The notes below the pieces were generated by a model. That model was not told where the DNA came from, made no database searches, and saw nothing but the letters and a program-made list of their open reading frames with translations. Shown here in pieces: positions 1 through 5,836 of a DNA stretch of 32,446 nt; the first letter of the stretch is position 1, and each line of letters begins with the position of its first letter. The stretch is from positions 1 to 32,446 of the IMG/VR virus record IMGVR_UViG_3300003873_000038; one strand, written 5' to 3'. Position numbers and translations under genes: made by a program. This DNA comes from a virus.

Positions 1-532
1 TATTAAAGCTTATGCCATAGTACCCACTTTCGCTTTTAGGTCTATAGCATTTAGTATAATAGTTTTTAGCCTCTGTTAAGGTATTAAAAGTTTTACTAAA
101 ACGTTTTTTATTTACAGTAAATTGTACTCTATAAGTACAGTGTGATTCGTAAATATTTTTAAATATACTCTTACTTACAGGAACAGTGGTTTTAGCCTTT
201 TTAGCCTTTCTTACTTTTTCTTTTTTTAGGTCTATATCGTAAGCATTTATTTTTTCTACTGTCTGTCTGTAGAAGTTACGCCAATTAAGTACTTTAGATT
301 TTACTCTTGTAGAAAATAGCTTATTTATAATATACGTGTCTACCTTTATGGTATTATTTTTATTTTTTTGTCTATTAAGGTATACGGAATAGCAAGTTCT
401 ACAGGTTTTACAAGGTACTTCATCAAAGTAATCTTTGCACACATCTGTAAATTCATATAGCTCTTTAGACGTTGTTGTTCCTTTTTTACTGGGATTAAAA
501 GGTGGTTTGTCTGTATTACATAGTTTACACAT
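1..532 (-). CDS. Zinc-finger / AP2-like DNA-binding protein, C-terminus cut off by window edge
   Basis: A leftward reading frame starts at ATG 532 after an AAGGAAACGTA Shine-Dalgarno site and stays open for 177 codons to the left edge. The first 47 residues hold six cysteines (C2-x2-C5, C32, C41-x2-C44-x2-C47), which look like a zinc cluster. A lysine-rich linker follows. From about residue 133 the pattern YRVQFTVNKKRFSKTF, NTLTEAKNYY and then GYYGISF looks like an AP2-type three-stranded DNA-binding domain, with perhaps a second one beginning at the edge. AP2 domains in phages often sit in HNH homing endonucleases, so this may be one whose nuclease lies outside the window. Its start overlaps the stop of the upstream gene (TAATG). 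The open frame and start are clear; the domain names are inferred by eye. Confidence 0.7.
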   Translation of the reverse strand, partial: MCKLCNTDKPPFNPSKKGTTTSKELYEFTDVCKDYFDEVPCKTCRTCYSVYLNRQKNKNNTIKVDTYIINKLFSTRVKSKVLNWRNFYRQTVEKINAYDIDLKKEKVRKAKKAKTTVPVSKSIFKNIYESHCTYRVQFTVNKKRFSKTFNTLTEAKNYYTKCYRPKSESGYYGISFN

Positions 533-744
533 TACGTTTCCTTATGGTAGTTTTTTATCTGGTTAAAATCTTCGTAGCAGATACCTGCTGGCCATCTTAC
601 ATCAACATAGTCTTCAAATACCTCGAGGACTATTCCTATGCCTACGCCTCTACCCTATGTGTCAAATTCACTAGGGGTATAGAACTCTTCGTTTTTTACT
701 ACACTGTCTCCCGTTTTAAAGGGTACTAGAGGTTCTTTAGTCAT
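532..744 (-). pseudogene. Small protein gene interrupted by an in-frame amber codon
   Basis: The leftward frame starts at ATG 744, overlapping the TAA of the upstream gene, and ends with a TAA at 532-534 that overlaps the next ATG. It has 71 codons, but codon 30 (655-657 on the + strand) is TAG. The first half reads MTKEPLVPFKTGDSVVKNEE and the second half GRGVGIGIVLEVFEDYVDV, followed by RWPAGICYEDF. Together these look like one small beta-rich protein of the GDxV...GxGxVxxVxxDxVxVxW pattern. Both halves are bounded by tight couplings to neighbours, so the full frame looks ancestral. It may be a recent nonsense mutation, an assembly error, or readthrough. TAG is a normal stop for other genes here, so wholesale recoding is unlikely. 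Confidence 0.6.
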
Positions 745-965
745 TACTGATCCTTTAGCTGTTGTGTTCTTAAGTGTTTTCTTACTGCTCCTACAACTAC
801 AGCGATGCCGACAGTAGCATTAGTTAACATATCAAGTAACTCTTGTTTAGACAAACCAATAGCGCCTAAGCGTAGTTCCTCTTCTAAATTCTCTAAAGCG
901 CTTATTTCTAAGGTCAGGTTATCCACTATATCTTTATGCAGTTTTAGGTAGTTAGGTGTTTCCAT
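744..965 (-). CDS. Small hypothetical protein (73 aa)
   Basis: This leftward gene starts at ATG 965 behind a CAGGAGTAGCC Shine-Dalgarno site that overlaps the stop of the preceding 46-aa gene. The product is mostly helical and charged, with a hydrophobic stretch (VGIAVVVGAV) near residues 52-61 that is short for a membrane span. Its TAA overlaps the ATG of the amber-interrupted gene, so the three or four genes form one coupled leftward operon. No family was recognised. Confidence 0.65.
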   Translation of the reverse strand: METPNYLKLHKDIVDNLTLEISALENLEEELRLGAIGLSKQELLDMLTNATVGIAVVVGAVRKHLRTQQLKDQ

Positions 966-968
966 TGG

Positions 969-1109
969 CTACTCCTGTATTTTGACTATAATATAGTCAC
1001 TGTGGTTATTATAAAAATCATAGATTTCTAGCCATTCTAATGTCGTATAATCTCTTAAACTTAAAAATTTAGCTAACTCTGTTTTAGTGTTCTCTATATA
1101 GTAGTGCAT
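969..1109 (-). CDS. Short hypothetical protein (46 aa)
   Basis: The reading frame starts at ATG 1109, preceded by AAGGAGAATATATAC, and ends at TAG 969-971. It encodes MHYYIENTKTELAKFLSLRD followed by an aromatic, acidic C-terminus (46 aa in all). The strong ribosome site, the tight fit between the 81-aa gene upstream and the 73-aa gene downstream, and the same strand support it as real. It is rich in Tyr and charged residues, with no motif I recognise. Confidence 0.6.
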   Translation of the reverse strand: MHYYIENTKTELAKFLSLRDYTTLEWLEIYDFYNNHSDYIIVKIQE

Positions 1110-1127
1110 GTATATATTCTCCTTATT

Positions 1128-1373
1128 TTATTTTACTTTTTGAAGTTCAAATTCATAACTATTAACTATCATAGAACTAGATGCTTTTTTAAACTTATCT
1201 AGTTCTAGTTTAGCTTCGAATATGCTGAATAAGGCAGCTTCATAAATAGTAGCAGCTGTAACAGTATCCCATGTCAATTGGTTATTTACAATTTTAGCAA
1301 AAAGTTTTACACTACTACCAGCTTTAATATCAGCTTTATGCCTTGCTATAAGTCTATACCTAAATTTGTCCAT
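1128..1373 (-). CDS. Small hypothetical protein (81 aa)
   Basis: The leftward gene starts at ATG 1373 with the Shine-Dalgarno site AAGGAAC seven to eight bases upstream. The product begins MDKFRYRLIARHKADIKAGS and has an alanine-rich helical middle (TVTAATIYEAALFSIFEAKL). No catalytic motif or membrane helix is evident. It is the first long gene of the leftward block that follows the hairpin-rich region 1374-1722, so it probably begins this transcription unit. Confidence 0.65.
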   Translation of the reverse strand: MDKFRYRLIARHKADIKAGSSVKLFAKIVNNQLTWDTVTAATIYEAALFSIFEAKLELDKFKKASSSMIVNSYEFELQKVK

Positions 1374-1439
1374 GTCTAAAAGTTCCTTACAGTTATTTTA
1401 CATAAATTTTCCATACTTATTTCCTTAATATTAGCTTAA

Positions 1440-1697
1440 ACTGTGTACTTTATGGTTGAAGTGAGTATACAGTTATTTAAAACTTTGTCATTGAAGTATA
1501 GAGCTAAAAGTGTACTTTGTTCCTTATTTAGTCCTAAAGCCCTGGCATCCTCATTTACCTTTAAATAGTAGGGTCTGTGCCCTACAGATGCTTATTTACG
1601 CGTACGTGTCGAAGTCTGACACTTATTATATTGTGTATAAAACCGTGGTTGCTATCACTTTCGTGCCTACTGGGACTTGCACCCGCTGTAGCAACTA
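1440..1697 (-). ncRNA. Candidate structured leader RNA (series of stem-loops)
   Basis: Four paired elements follow each other. TGGTTGCTA (1646-1654) pairs with TAGCAACTA (1689-1697) in nine pairs with one G-T, enclosing GGG-7-CCC and, on the minus strand, CAC-GAAA-GTG, a GNRA tetraloop. GTGTC/GACAC pairs at 1606-1622 and GTAGGG/CCCTAC at 1568-1585. ACTGTGTAC/GTATACAGT pairs at 1440-1473, with one G-T. The GAAA loop exists only on the leftward strand, which suggests a leftward RNA. It is too short for a tRNA and matches no riboswitch I know. Confidence 0.35.
1479..1498 (-). repeat. 20-base intergenic repeat, copy 1
   Basis: The + strand reads AAAACTTTGTCATTGAAGTA, identical to 3196-3215. It lies about 105 bases upstream of the leftward 81-aa gene. 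The flanks are also partly alike (GTTAnTT on the left). Size, repetition and position suit a promoter for the phage RNA polymerase, or a protein-binding site. Confidence 0.6.
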
Positions 1698-1806
1698 AGG
1701 TTTAAAATAGTAGTAAGGTCATGGTGGTTCCTTTGGTTTTGAAATTGGTATAAAACATTATATATAACTAAACAGTAGCTATGTATTTTGCTTCGATTGT
1801 AAATTG

Positions 1807-1820
1807 GGATATAAATATCC
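1807..1820. promoter_or_regulatory. Operator-like inverted repeat
   Basis: GGATAT-AA-ATATCC is a perfect 6-base inverted repeat with a 2-base centre. It lies 31 bases upstream of the -35 of the ParB-like gene and between divergent promoter candidates, the usual place for a regulator's operator. Its binding protein is unknown; the adjacent ParB-like product is the obvious candidate. Confidence 0.35.
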
Positions 1821-1850
1821 AGTCATTTCTTAAATTCTACCAAAACATAC

Positions 1851-1879
1851 TTGCATTATAGTATAAAATATGGTATAAT
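1851..1879 (+). promoter_or_regulatory. Sigma70-like promoter of the ParB-like gene
   Basis: TTGCAT (1851-1856), a 17-base spacer and the extended -10 TGGTATAAT (TATAAT at 1874-1879) lie just upstream of the only rightward gene in the left arm, whose ATG is at 1907. The -10 is perfect and the -35 is weak. Confidence 0.6.
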
Positions 1880-1906
1880 TATTACATCAAATATAAAGGT
1901 GTAACA

Positions 1907-2626
1907 ATGATATATAAAAATAACGGTCAAGTAAAATTAGCTTCATTAAGTAAAGAGTTTAAAGAACATTCTTATGCGTCTTTAGTGCCTATGGCTTCAA
2001 TTAGTGAACAGGCTATACTGACTGAAGATATTAAAACTAATGGTTTAAGAGAGCCTATTATACTGTGGAAAGGGCTAATTGTAGACGGTAGATGTCGACA
2101 AAAAGCCTGTATGCTTAATAGAATGCAAATAGCTTATACAGAACTAGTAGATACTTTATCTGATGAAGAAGTGCAAACTATTGTTAAGTCTTTAAATACA
2201 AGGCGTAATCTTACTCATGCGCAAAAAGTTATGATTGCTTCTAAAGAATCTATGCAATCTAGTAGTTCTGTAAAGAAACAAGCTAAAGCTTGGGGAATTA
2301 GTGAGCTTCTTGTTAAAAACGCTAGATGGATTTGGAATACATATCCTGACATAGCTCAAGAACTATTTGACGGTAAAGGTATAGCTATAGAAGGTAAAGT
2401 TACGAATAAGATTACACCGATATATTCATATTTACGTAAGAAAAGTGAGACTGTTGTTACTGATATGCCTGAGTCTCACGGTTGGGTTGATGAGTCTGCT
2501 ATTAAGACGCAAGCAGGTAAAGAGTGGTATTATGCTCAACTTGGTGCTATTAAGGAACATGGTGATATATACCTTAATCAGTTGTTGGTTGATATGGCTA
2601 ATAAACAGTTCTTGAAAATAGGTTGA
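1907..2626 (+). CDS. ParB/Srx-like DNA-binding protein
   Basis: The 239-aa product contains the ParB N-terminal (sulfiredoxin-like fold) signature: NGLREPI (residues 45-51) followed by IVDGRCR (58-64), and then SLNTRRNLTHAQKVMIA (95-111). A helix-turn-helix-like stretch lies near residues 119-142. ParB-family proteins bind DNA and CTP and act in plasmid partition, chromosome segregation or transcription control; some phage members are nucleases. No ParA ATPase is adjacent. It is the only rightward gene among leftward ones, with its own host-type promoter and an AAAGGTG ribosome site, which suggests early, separately controlled expression. A regulatory, nicking or partition role are all possible. 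Confidence 0.75.
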   Translation: MIYKNNGQVKLASLSKEFKEHSYASLVPMASISEQAILTEDIKTNGLREPIILWKGLIVDGRCRQKACMLNRMQIAYTELVDTLSDEEVQTIVKSLNTRRNLTHAQKVMIASKESMQSSSSVKKQAKAWGISELLVKNARWIWNTYPDIAQELFDGKGIAIEGKVTNKITPIYSYLRKKSETVVTDMPESHGWVDESAIKTQAGKEWYYAQLGAIKEHGDIYLNQLLVDMANKQFLKIG

Positions 2627-2630
2627 GTAT

Positions 2631-2708
2631 ATGCGTATATTAACTTATGAAGCTGAGGTTTTAGGATGCTCTGCAAACCCCTGTTTTACGGGCTATACTC
2701 TATGTTAG
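2631..2708 (+). CDS. Possible 25-aa peptide downstream of ParB-like gene
   Basis: A short frame starting MRILTYEAEVLGCSANPCF begins five bases after the ParB-like stop. A second short frame (2702-2773) starts within its stop region (ATGTTAG). The ribosome site is weak. The tail-to-head packing is the only support, so this may be an untranslated 3' end. Confidence 0.2.
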   Translation: MRILTYEAEVLGCSANPCFTGYTLC

Positions 2709-2773
2709 ACTGGCAAATAGTAATTCTTTGTAAGCGTAAATTAATGGAAGGTTTTAGTAGGACTGAGTTATAG
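2702..2773 (+). CDS. Possible 23-aa peptide, coupled to the preceding one
   Basis: The frame starts MLDWQIVILCKRKLMEGFSR. Its ATG overlaps the stop of the 25-aa frame and its stop lies nine bases before the end of the convergent leftward gene at 2782. It has no clear ribosome site of its own. It could equally be noncoding sequence between converging transcripts; I see no clear terminator there. Confidence 0.2.
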   Translation: MLDWQIVILCKRKLMEGFSRTEL

Positions 2774-2781
2774 AGCGTCCA

Positions 2782-3027
2782 TTAAGCTCCATGCTGGTCA
2801 ATAGCGTCTATACTATCACTATAAATAGTTTCAAGTATAGTTTTACTAACCAAATCATACTTAAGTATGTCTGGATAGTTATATTTACTATAACGACCAA
2901 CAACTGCGGATACAGCTTCTTCTATAGATGTGAAGATACTGTTGCGCACATTAGCTTGGATAGTGCTATAACTTGAGTCTTCACCTTCTTCAAGAAGGTA
3001 AACTATAACAGGTTGTCGTTCAAACAT
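2782..3027 (-). CDS. Small acidic hypothetical protein (81 aa)
   Basis: The leftward gene starts at ATG 3027 behind an excellent AAAGGAGACCTA site. It encodes an acidic product rich in Tyr and Ser, beginning MFERQPVIVYLLEEGEDSSY, with no recognised domain. It ends head-on against the short frames that follow the ParB-like gene. Its roughly 250-base leader contains a 20-base repeat (3196-3215) and a hairpin (3061-3091), so it is probably a separately controlled unit. Confidence 0.65.
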   Translation of the reverse strand: MFERQPVIVYLLEEGEDSSYSTIQANVRNSIFTSIEEAVSAVVGRYSKYNYPDILKYDLVSKTILETIYSDSIDAIDQHGA

Positions 3028-3060
3028 TAGGTCTCCTTTAGTTGAATTTGTAATTATGTA

Positions 3061-3091
3061 AAAAGGTAGAGACTATTCAGGTGTACCTTTT
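3061..3091 (-). promoter_or_regulatory. Leader hairpin upstream of the 81-aa gene
   Basis: AAAAGGTA (3061-3068) pairs perfectly with TACCTTTT (3084-3091). On the leftward strand the right arm runs into TTTTT, which resembles an intrinsic terminator. It lies between the repeat at 3196 and the gene start at 3027, so it could attenuate that gene. Confidence 0.4.
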
Positions 3092-3134
3092 AGTAGTCTG
3101 CTGCTTTTGTGAGAATAGTTCTTTGTAATTAAAA

Positions 3135-3166
3135 TTGACAGGATATTTCGAAAAATACCCTATAAT
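3135..3166 (+). promoter_or_regulatory. Consensus hexamers TTGACA and TATAAT, 20-base spacer, antisense to the left arm
   Basis: TTGACA (3135-3140) and TATAAT (3161-3166) are both perfect but 20 bases apart, longer than the optimal 17. The spacer contains an imperfect palindrome centred on TTCGAA. No rightward gene follows until 7632, so it may be an antisense promoter, a repressed promoter needing DNA distortion, or chance. Confidence 0.3.
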
Positions 3167-3195
3167 TCTAATGTTATTAACCTCTTTGTTACTTC

Positions 3196-3215
3196 AAAAC
3201 TTTGTCATTGAAGTA
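3196..3215 (-). repeat. 20-base intergenic repeat, copy 2
   Basis: Identical over 20 bases to 1479-1498. Here the flanks extend it into an inverted repeat, ACTTCA...TGAAGT (3191-3214). It lies upstream of the leftward gene starting at 3027, paralleling copy 1. Confidence 0.6.
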
Positions 3216-3231
3216 CAAGCGATTTTTGTAC

Positions 3232-3279
3232 CTAATGGAGACACTCATCTCCATCAGGAATATCTATGTATTCATCCAT
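3232..3279 (-). CDS. Possible 15-aa peptide MDEYIDIPDGDECLH
   Basis: A very short acidic frame begins five bases after the stop of the 66-aa gene. Its 3' half coincides with a perfect hairpin, ATGGAGA-6-TCTCCAT (3235-3254). It lacks a strong ribosome site. The hairpin may be the real feature. Confidence 0.2.
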   Translation of the reverse strand: MDEYIDIPDGDECLH

Positions 3280-3283
3280 TACT

Positions 3284-3484
3284 TTAGATCTCAAAATCCA
3301 AGTCATCAGTGTTCTTAACTTTCAATTCTACATTAAGACCTTTATTAACTAGTTTTTCAACTAGTATTTCTTTCTTAACACCTTTAACAGGTGAAATAAA
3401 AGCAACTAGGTTCTCACCATCGTTGCTTAATAGTGCAATATAAGAGTCATCCTCTTTTTTTATATCTTCTTTAAATAACGCCAT
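3284..3484 (-). CDS. Small acidic hypothetical protein (66 aa)
   Basis: The leftward gene starts at ATG 3484 behind a strong GTAGGAGGACAATAAA site. The product begins MALFKEDIKKEDDSYIALLS, is charged, and has alternating beta-like segments (YIALLSNDGENLVAFIS) and a C-terminal DDLDFEI. No family was recognised. It lies downstream of the RNA polymerase gene but is separated by a 247-base gap with hairpins, so it may have its own promoter there. Confidence 0.65.
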   Translation of the reverse strand: MALFKEDIKKEDDSYIALLSNDGENLVAFISPVKGVKKEILVEKLVNKGLNVELKVKNTDDLDFEI

Positions 3485-3514
3485 TTTATTGTCCTCCTAC
3501 AGACTGGAATTTAT

Positions 3515-3547
3515 AACCCTGAGGGTTTCACTCAAGCACGGAGTGCT
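3515..3547 (-). promoter_or_regulatory. Two 5-bp stem / 3-base-loop hairpins upstream of the 66-aa gene
   Basis: On the + strand AACCC-TGA-GGGTT (3515-3527) is followed by AGCAC-GGA-GTGCT (3535-3547). The second has the size and GGA loop that I recall for hairpin promoters of the N4 virion RNA polymerase, which reads a single-stranded template whose hairpin lies on the template strand. With + as template, transcription would run leftward into the gene starting at 3484. CACTC/GAGTG (3529-3545) is an alternative pairing. Confidence 0.35.
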
Positions 3548-3719
3548 AAATGTACCGTCGACACTGTACGTATTAGTAAAAAATGTATACCTATAGATAA
3601 GTAAAGACAGTGCTAAATAACTATATTAATTACAAGCTTACTTGGTATTTTCAGCTATTATGTAATTTGTACCTTTATAGAGCACAATAATGCCCTCCTA
3701 AGAGAGCACTATGTAATCT

Positions 3720-3737
3720 ATATAGTTATAACTATAT
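3720..3737. repeat. Perfect 18-base palindrome over the RNA polymerase stop codon
   Basis: ATATAGTTATAACTATAT reads the same on both strands and covers the TAG of the RNA polymerase gene (3732-3734). It is AT-only apart from two central G/C pairs, so any hairpin is weak. It may be a protein site or a consequence of AT-rich sequence. Confidence 0.4.
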
Positions 3738-5768
3738 TTCCTCTTCCTCTACTGGAGCACCTTTCATAACGTCTTCACGAGTAAGTTCTCCAAAACTACT
3801 TGCTTCAATGAAATCGTTAGCAGTAACTACATTACCTTTAGCTTTGATTGTTAAATCTACCTTACTAATATTCAACTCTTTAACGATATTAGCTAACACT
3901 CTAGTTTCCATTACTTCAGCATAAATATCTTTAATAAGATTAAACATAACTTCTTTATACTGTTCATCAAACATGAATGAATCATGATTAGGTACCACTA
4001 CAATACCTAGTTTATGTGCTCTAACTACTATTTGTCTTTGTATGTAAGCATCTATGCTATGGATAACCCTAGGTAATAGACCTGCTAAGCTAGTAGATAC
4101 TTTAAGAGATTTAGTATATACTGTATGGATATGTCTATCACCATCTTTATCTATAGCTTCAACAATATCCTCCATAGTATCTTTATCTTGATCTTTCTTA
4201 GTTACATTAGCATATTGAGCTATAGCGCCATCAGGCAGTGTCCAAGTGTATAATTCTTTAGCATTACCTTTCACTAGTTTCTTAAATATAGCCTTAAGAA
4301 AGAATATCTCAGGTACAAGATTTTGGAGTATATCTATAAATGCTTCATATAGAGTGTCCTCAGCACCGTATTTTACTCCTTTAGCTATATCTATAAGACC
4401 TTGACTTCTATTAGTATAATCAAGTGTTGTAGTACCGTCAAATGGATCTACAATTACCTTAGGGCTACCGTTAAGAATTCTATCTTTACCGGCGTTATAA
4501 GCCCATATCATAAATACAGGTTTTATACCATCCTTAGTAAATACGTTAGTATCAAATGTATCATTCATGCTATTAGCTATAATAGTTCTAAAATCTCCAG
4601 TCTTAGTTTCTAGTAAACCTACATACTGTGCAAGGTTGCCTGATTTTAACCCTAATGCATACATTTGTAATACACTATTCGTCGCATCATATTTGATAGG
4701 GTTATCAATACCTTCTACTTTAACTAAGTCTCTAAATGCATGTGATGTTTGGAAATGCCCAAATTCAGCCATCATATAGTTTCTCCATACGCTATCTCCC
4801 ATACACTTAACATAGTGCCCATTAGTTTTTCTAGAAGCTTCTACTTGTTCCCATAAAGCATTAATACGTACTTCATCATAACCTTTCAATTCTTCAATAT
4901 CACAATGATTTTTATATGCTTGTATAAACTCATCACCTGTAAATTCTTTAAATTTATATTTAATACCTTGTACAGTATCTAAATACTCAATAAGTCCTTC
5001 ACTGAGTGCTGGAGTTTTATAGTACCAGCTAGATTGTGATAGCATTTTATCTTCAGTAATACTTACCTTATCTGTAAATATAGTTTTAGCTTTAAGAAAC
5101 TTAGATAGCTTAACTAGCTTATTAAAATTAGTGCTACTAAACTCTTTAAGCATGTTATCCGTCCATTTAATCATATGAGTTTTATCAGATATAAATACGT
5201 TAATCATGCCCATCTCTGATAGCCCTACGATAAACTGAAACCCTATAGATTGTTTATCTATATCAGATAGTTCAATCTCTTCACAGCTAGAAGGCTTAAA
5301 TATATCTTTTATAGCTAATGCTTTAGTTATAGGATGTAACACTGCACCTAGTGCTACTTGGTCCCCTTTACTAGATCTTACAAAGCCTTCATACAATGCT
5401 TTAAAGGCATTCATCAATCTATTAGGCAGTTTCTTCTTACTACCGTACAATATAGTCTCTATCTGTATATCATGAATAGATAACTTTCTATATTTCCATG
5501 CAGCTTTACGTTGTGTAGGGTCTAAATCTAAATCTTTCAACTGCTGAGAATAAATACTCTCTGCTACAAATGGTACTAATAGAGAAGTATCCACTTCTTT
5601 ATCTATAGCATCAAACAAATCACAACTATCAACTAGTTGTTGATTTAGTTCTTTAACTACACCGTCAACTAAAGGTGTAAATACATTAATACACTCCTCA
5701 TTCAATAGAGTGCTGTATTCAATCCTGCTTAGTTCTTTGTTAGCTTCTGTATATTTAACTATTGACAT
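3732..5768 (-). CDS. Single-subunit (T7-type) DNA-directed RNA polymerase
   Basis: The 678-aa product carries the T7 RNA polymerase core in order. A DxxGR-like motif reads D325-SVW-R329, with Trp for Gly. Motif A is YDATNSVLQMY with catalytic D361. Motif B, K416-PVFMIWA-Y424, has the K-x7-Y spacing of T7 K631 to Y639, but Asn425 replaces the next Gly. Motif C, NHDSF, has D596 (T7 D812). It would transcribe phage genes using two metal ions. T7 RNA polymerase is 883 aa; this shorter one matches about the combined size of the two N4 RNAPII subunits. Start: ATG 5768 with AAAAGGATAAACC. It lies in the leftward arm, and its targets are probably left-arm or middle genes. Confidence 0.93.
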   Translation of the reverse strand: MSIVKYTEANKELSRIEYSTLLNEECINVFTPLVDGVVKELNQQLVDSCDLFDAIDKEVDTSLLVPFVAESIYSQQLKDLDLDPTQRKAAWKYRKLSIHDIQIETILYGSKKKLPNRLMNAFKALYEGFVRSSKGDQVALGAVLHPITKALAIKDIFKPSSCEEIELSDIDKQSIGFQFIVGLSEMGMINVFISDKTHMIKWTDNMLKEFSSTNFNKLVKLSKFLKAKTIFTDKVSITEDKMLSQSSWYYKTPALSEGLIEYLDTVQGIKYKFKEFTGDEFIQAYKNHCDIEELKGYDEVRINALWEQVEASRKTNGHYVKCMGDSVWRNYMMAEFGHFQTSHAFRDLVKVEGIDNPIKYDATNSVLQMYALGLKSGNLAQYVGLLETKTGDFRTIIANSMNDTFDTNVFTKDGIKPVFMIWAYNAGKDRILNGSPKVIVDPFDGTTTLDYTNRSQGLIDIAKGVKYGAEDTLYEAFIDILQNLVPEIFFLKAIFKKLVKGNAKELYTWTLPDGAIAQYANVTKKDQDKDTMEDIVEAIDKDGDRHIHTVYTKSLKVSTSLAGLLPRVIHSIDAYIQRQIVVRAHKLGIVVVPNHDSFMFDEQYKEVMFNLIKDIYAEVMETRVLANIVKELNISKVDLTIKAKGNVVTANDFIEASSFGELTREDVMKGAPVEEEEI

Positions 5769-5836
5769 GGTTTATCCTTTTACTAATTTAGTTATTGGCA
5801 CAATTGCAACTACCTGCTTACCTACTGCTACGTTTT

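Larger units (their letters stand above)
1374..1906. other. 533-base intergenic region: hairpins, 20-base repeat, operator-like palindrome, divergent promoters
   Basis: No convincing gene lies here. Reading leftward it holds a possible minus-strand -10 (TATAAT, 1757-1762) and a tiny frame MTLLLF (1702-1722) with a good AAAGGA site. Next come a branched structure (1646-1697) and hairpins at 1606-1622, 1568-1585 and 1440-1473. A 20-base repeat sits at 1479-1498. Rightward, a sigma70-like promoter (1851-1879) serves the ParB-like gene, and a palindrome GGATAT-AA-ATATCC lies at 1807-1820 between the two promoter candidates. Every element is seen directly; their roles are inferred. Confidence 0.6.

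Noticed and set aside
502-729. Rightward frame of 75 codons
   Set aside because: It is antisense to the leftward AP2-like gene and the amber-interrupted gene, and has no ribosome site.
532-744. TAG recoded to Gln across the phage, as in some crAss-like phages
   Set aside because: TAG is the terminal stop of several well-supported genes (13984-13986, 15865-15867, 27203-27205, 31152-31154), and the phage tRNA-Gln anticodon is TTG, not CTA.
1648-1695. tRNA suggested by a 7-bp end stem and a GGG-TGCAAGT-CCC arm
   Set aside because: Only 48 bases lie between the ends, no anticodon arm fits and the T-like stem pairs over just three bases.
1510-1698. Rightward GTG-start frame of 62 codons
   Set aside because: It has no ribosome site and runs through several hairpins that better explain the region; its codon content is unlike that of neighbours.
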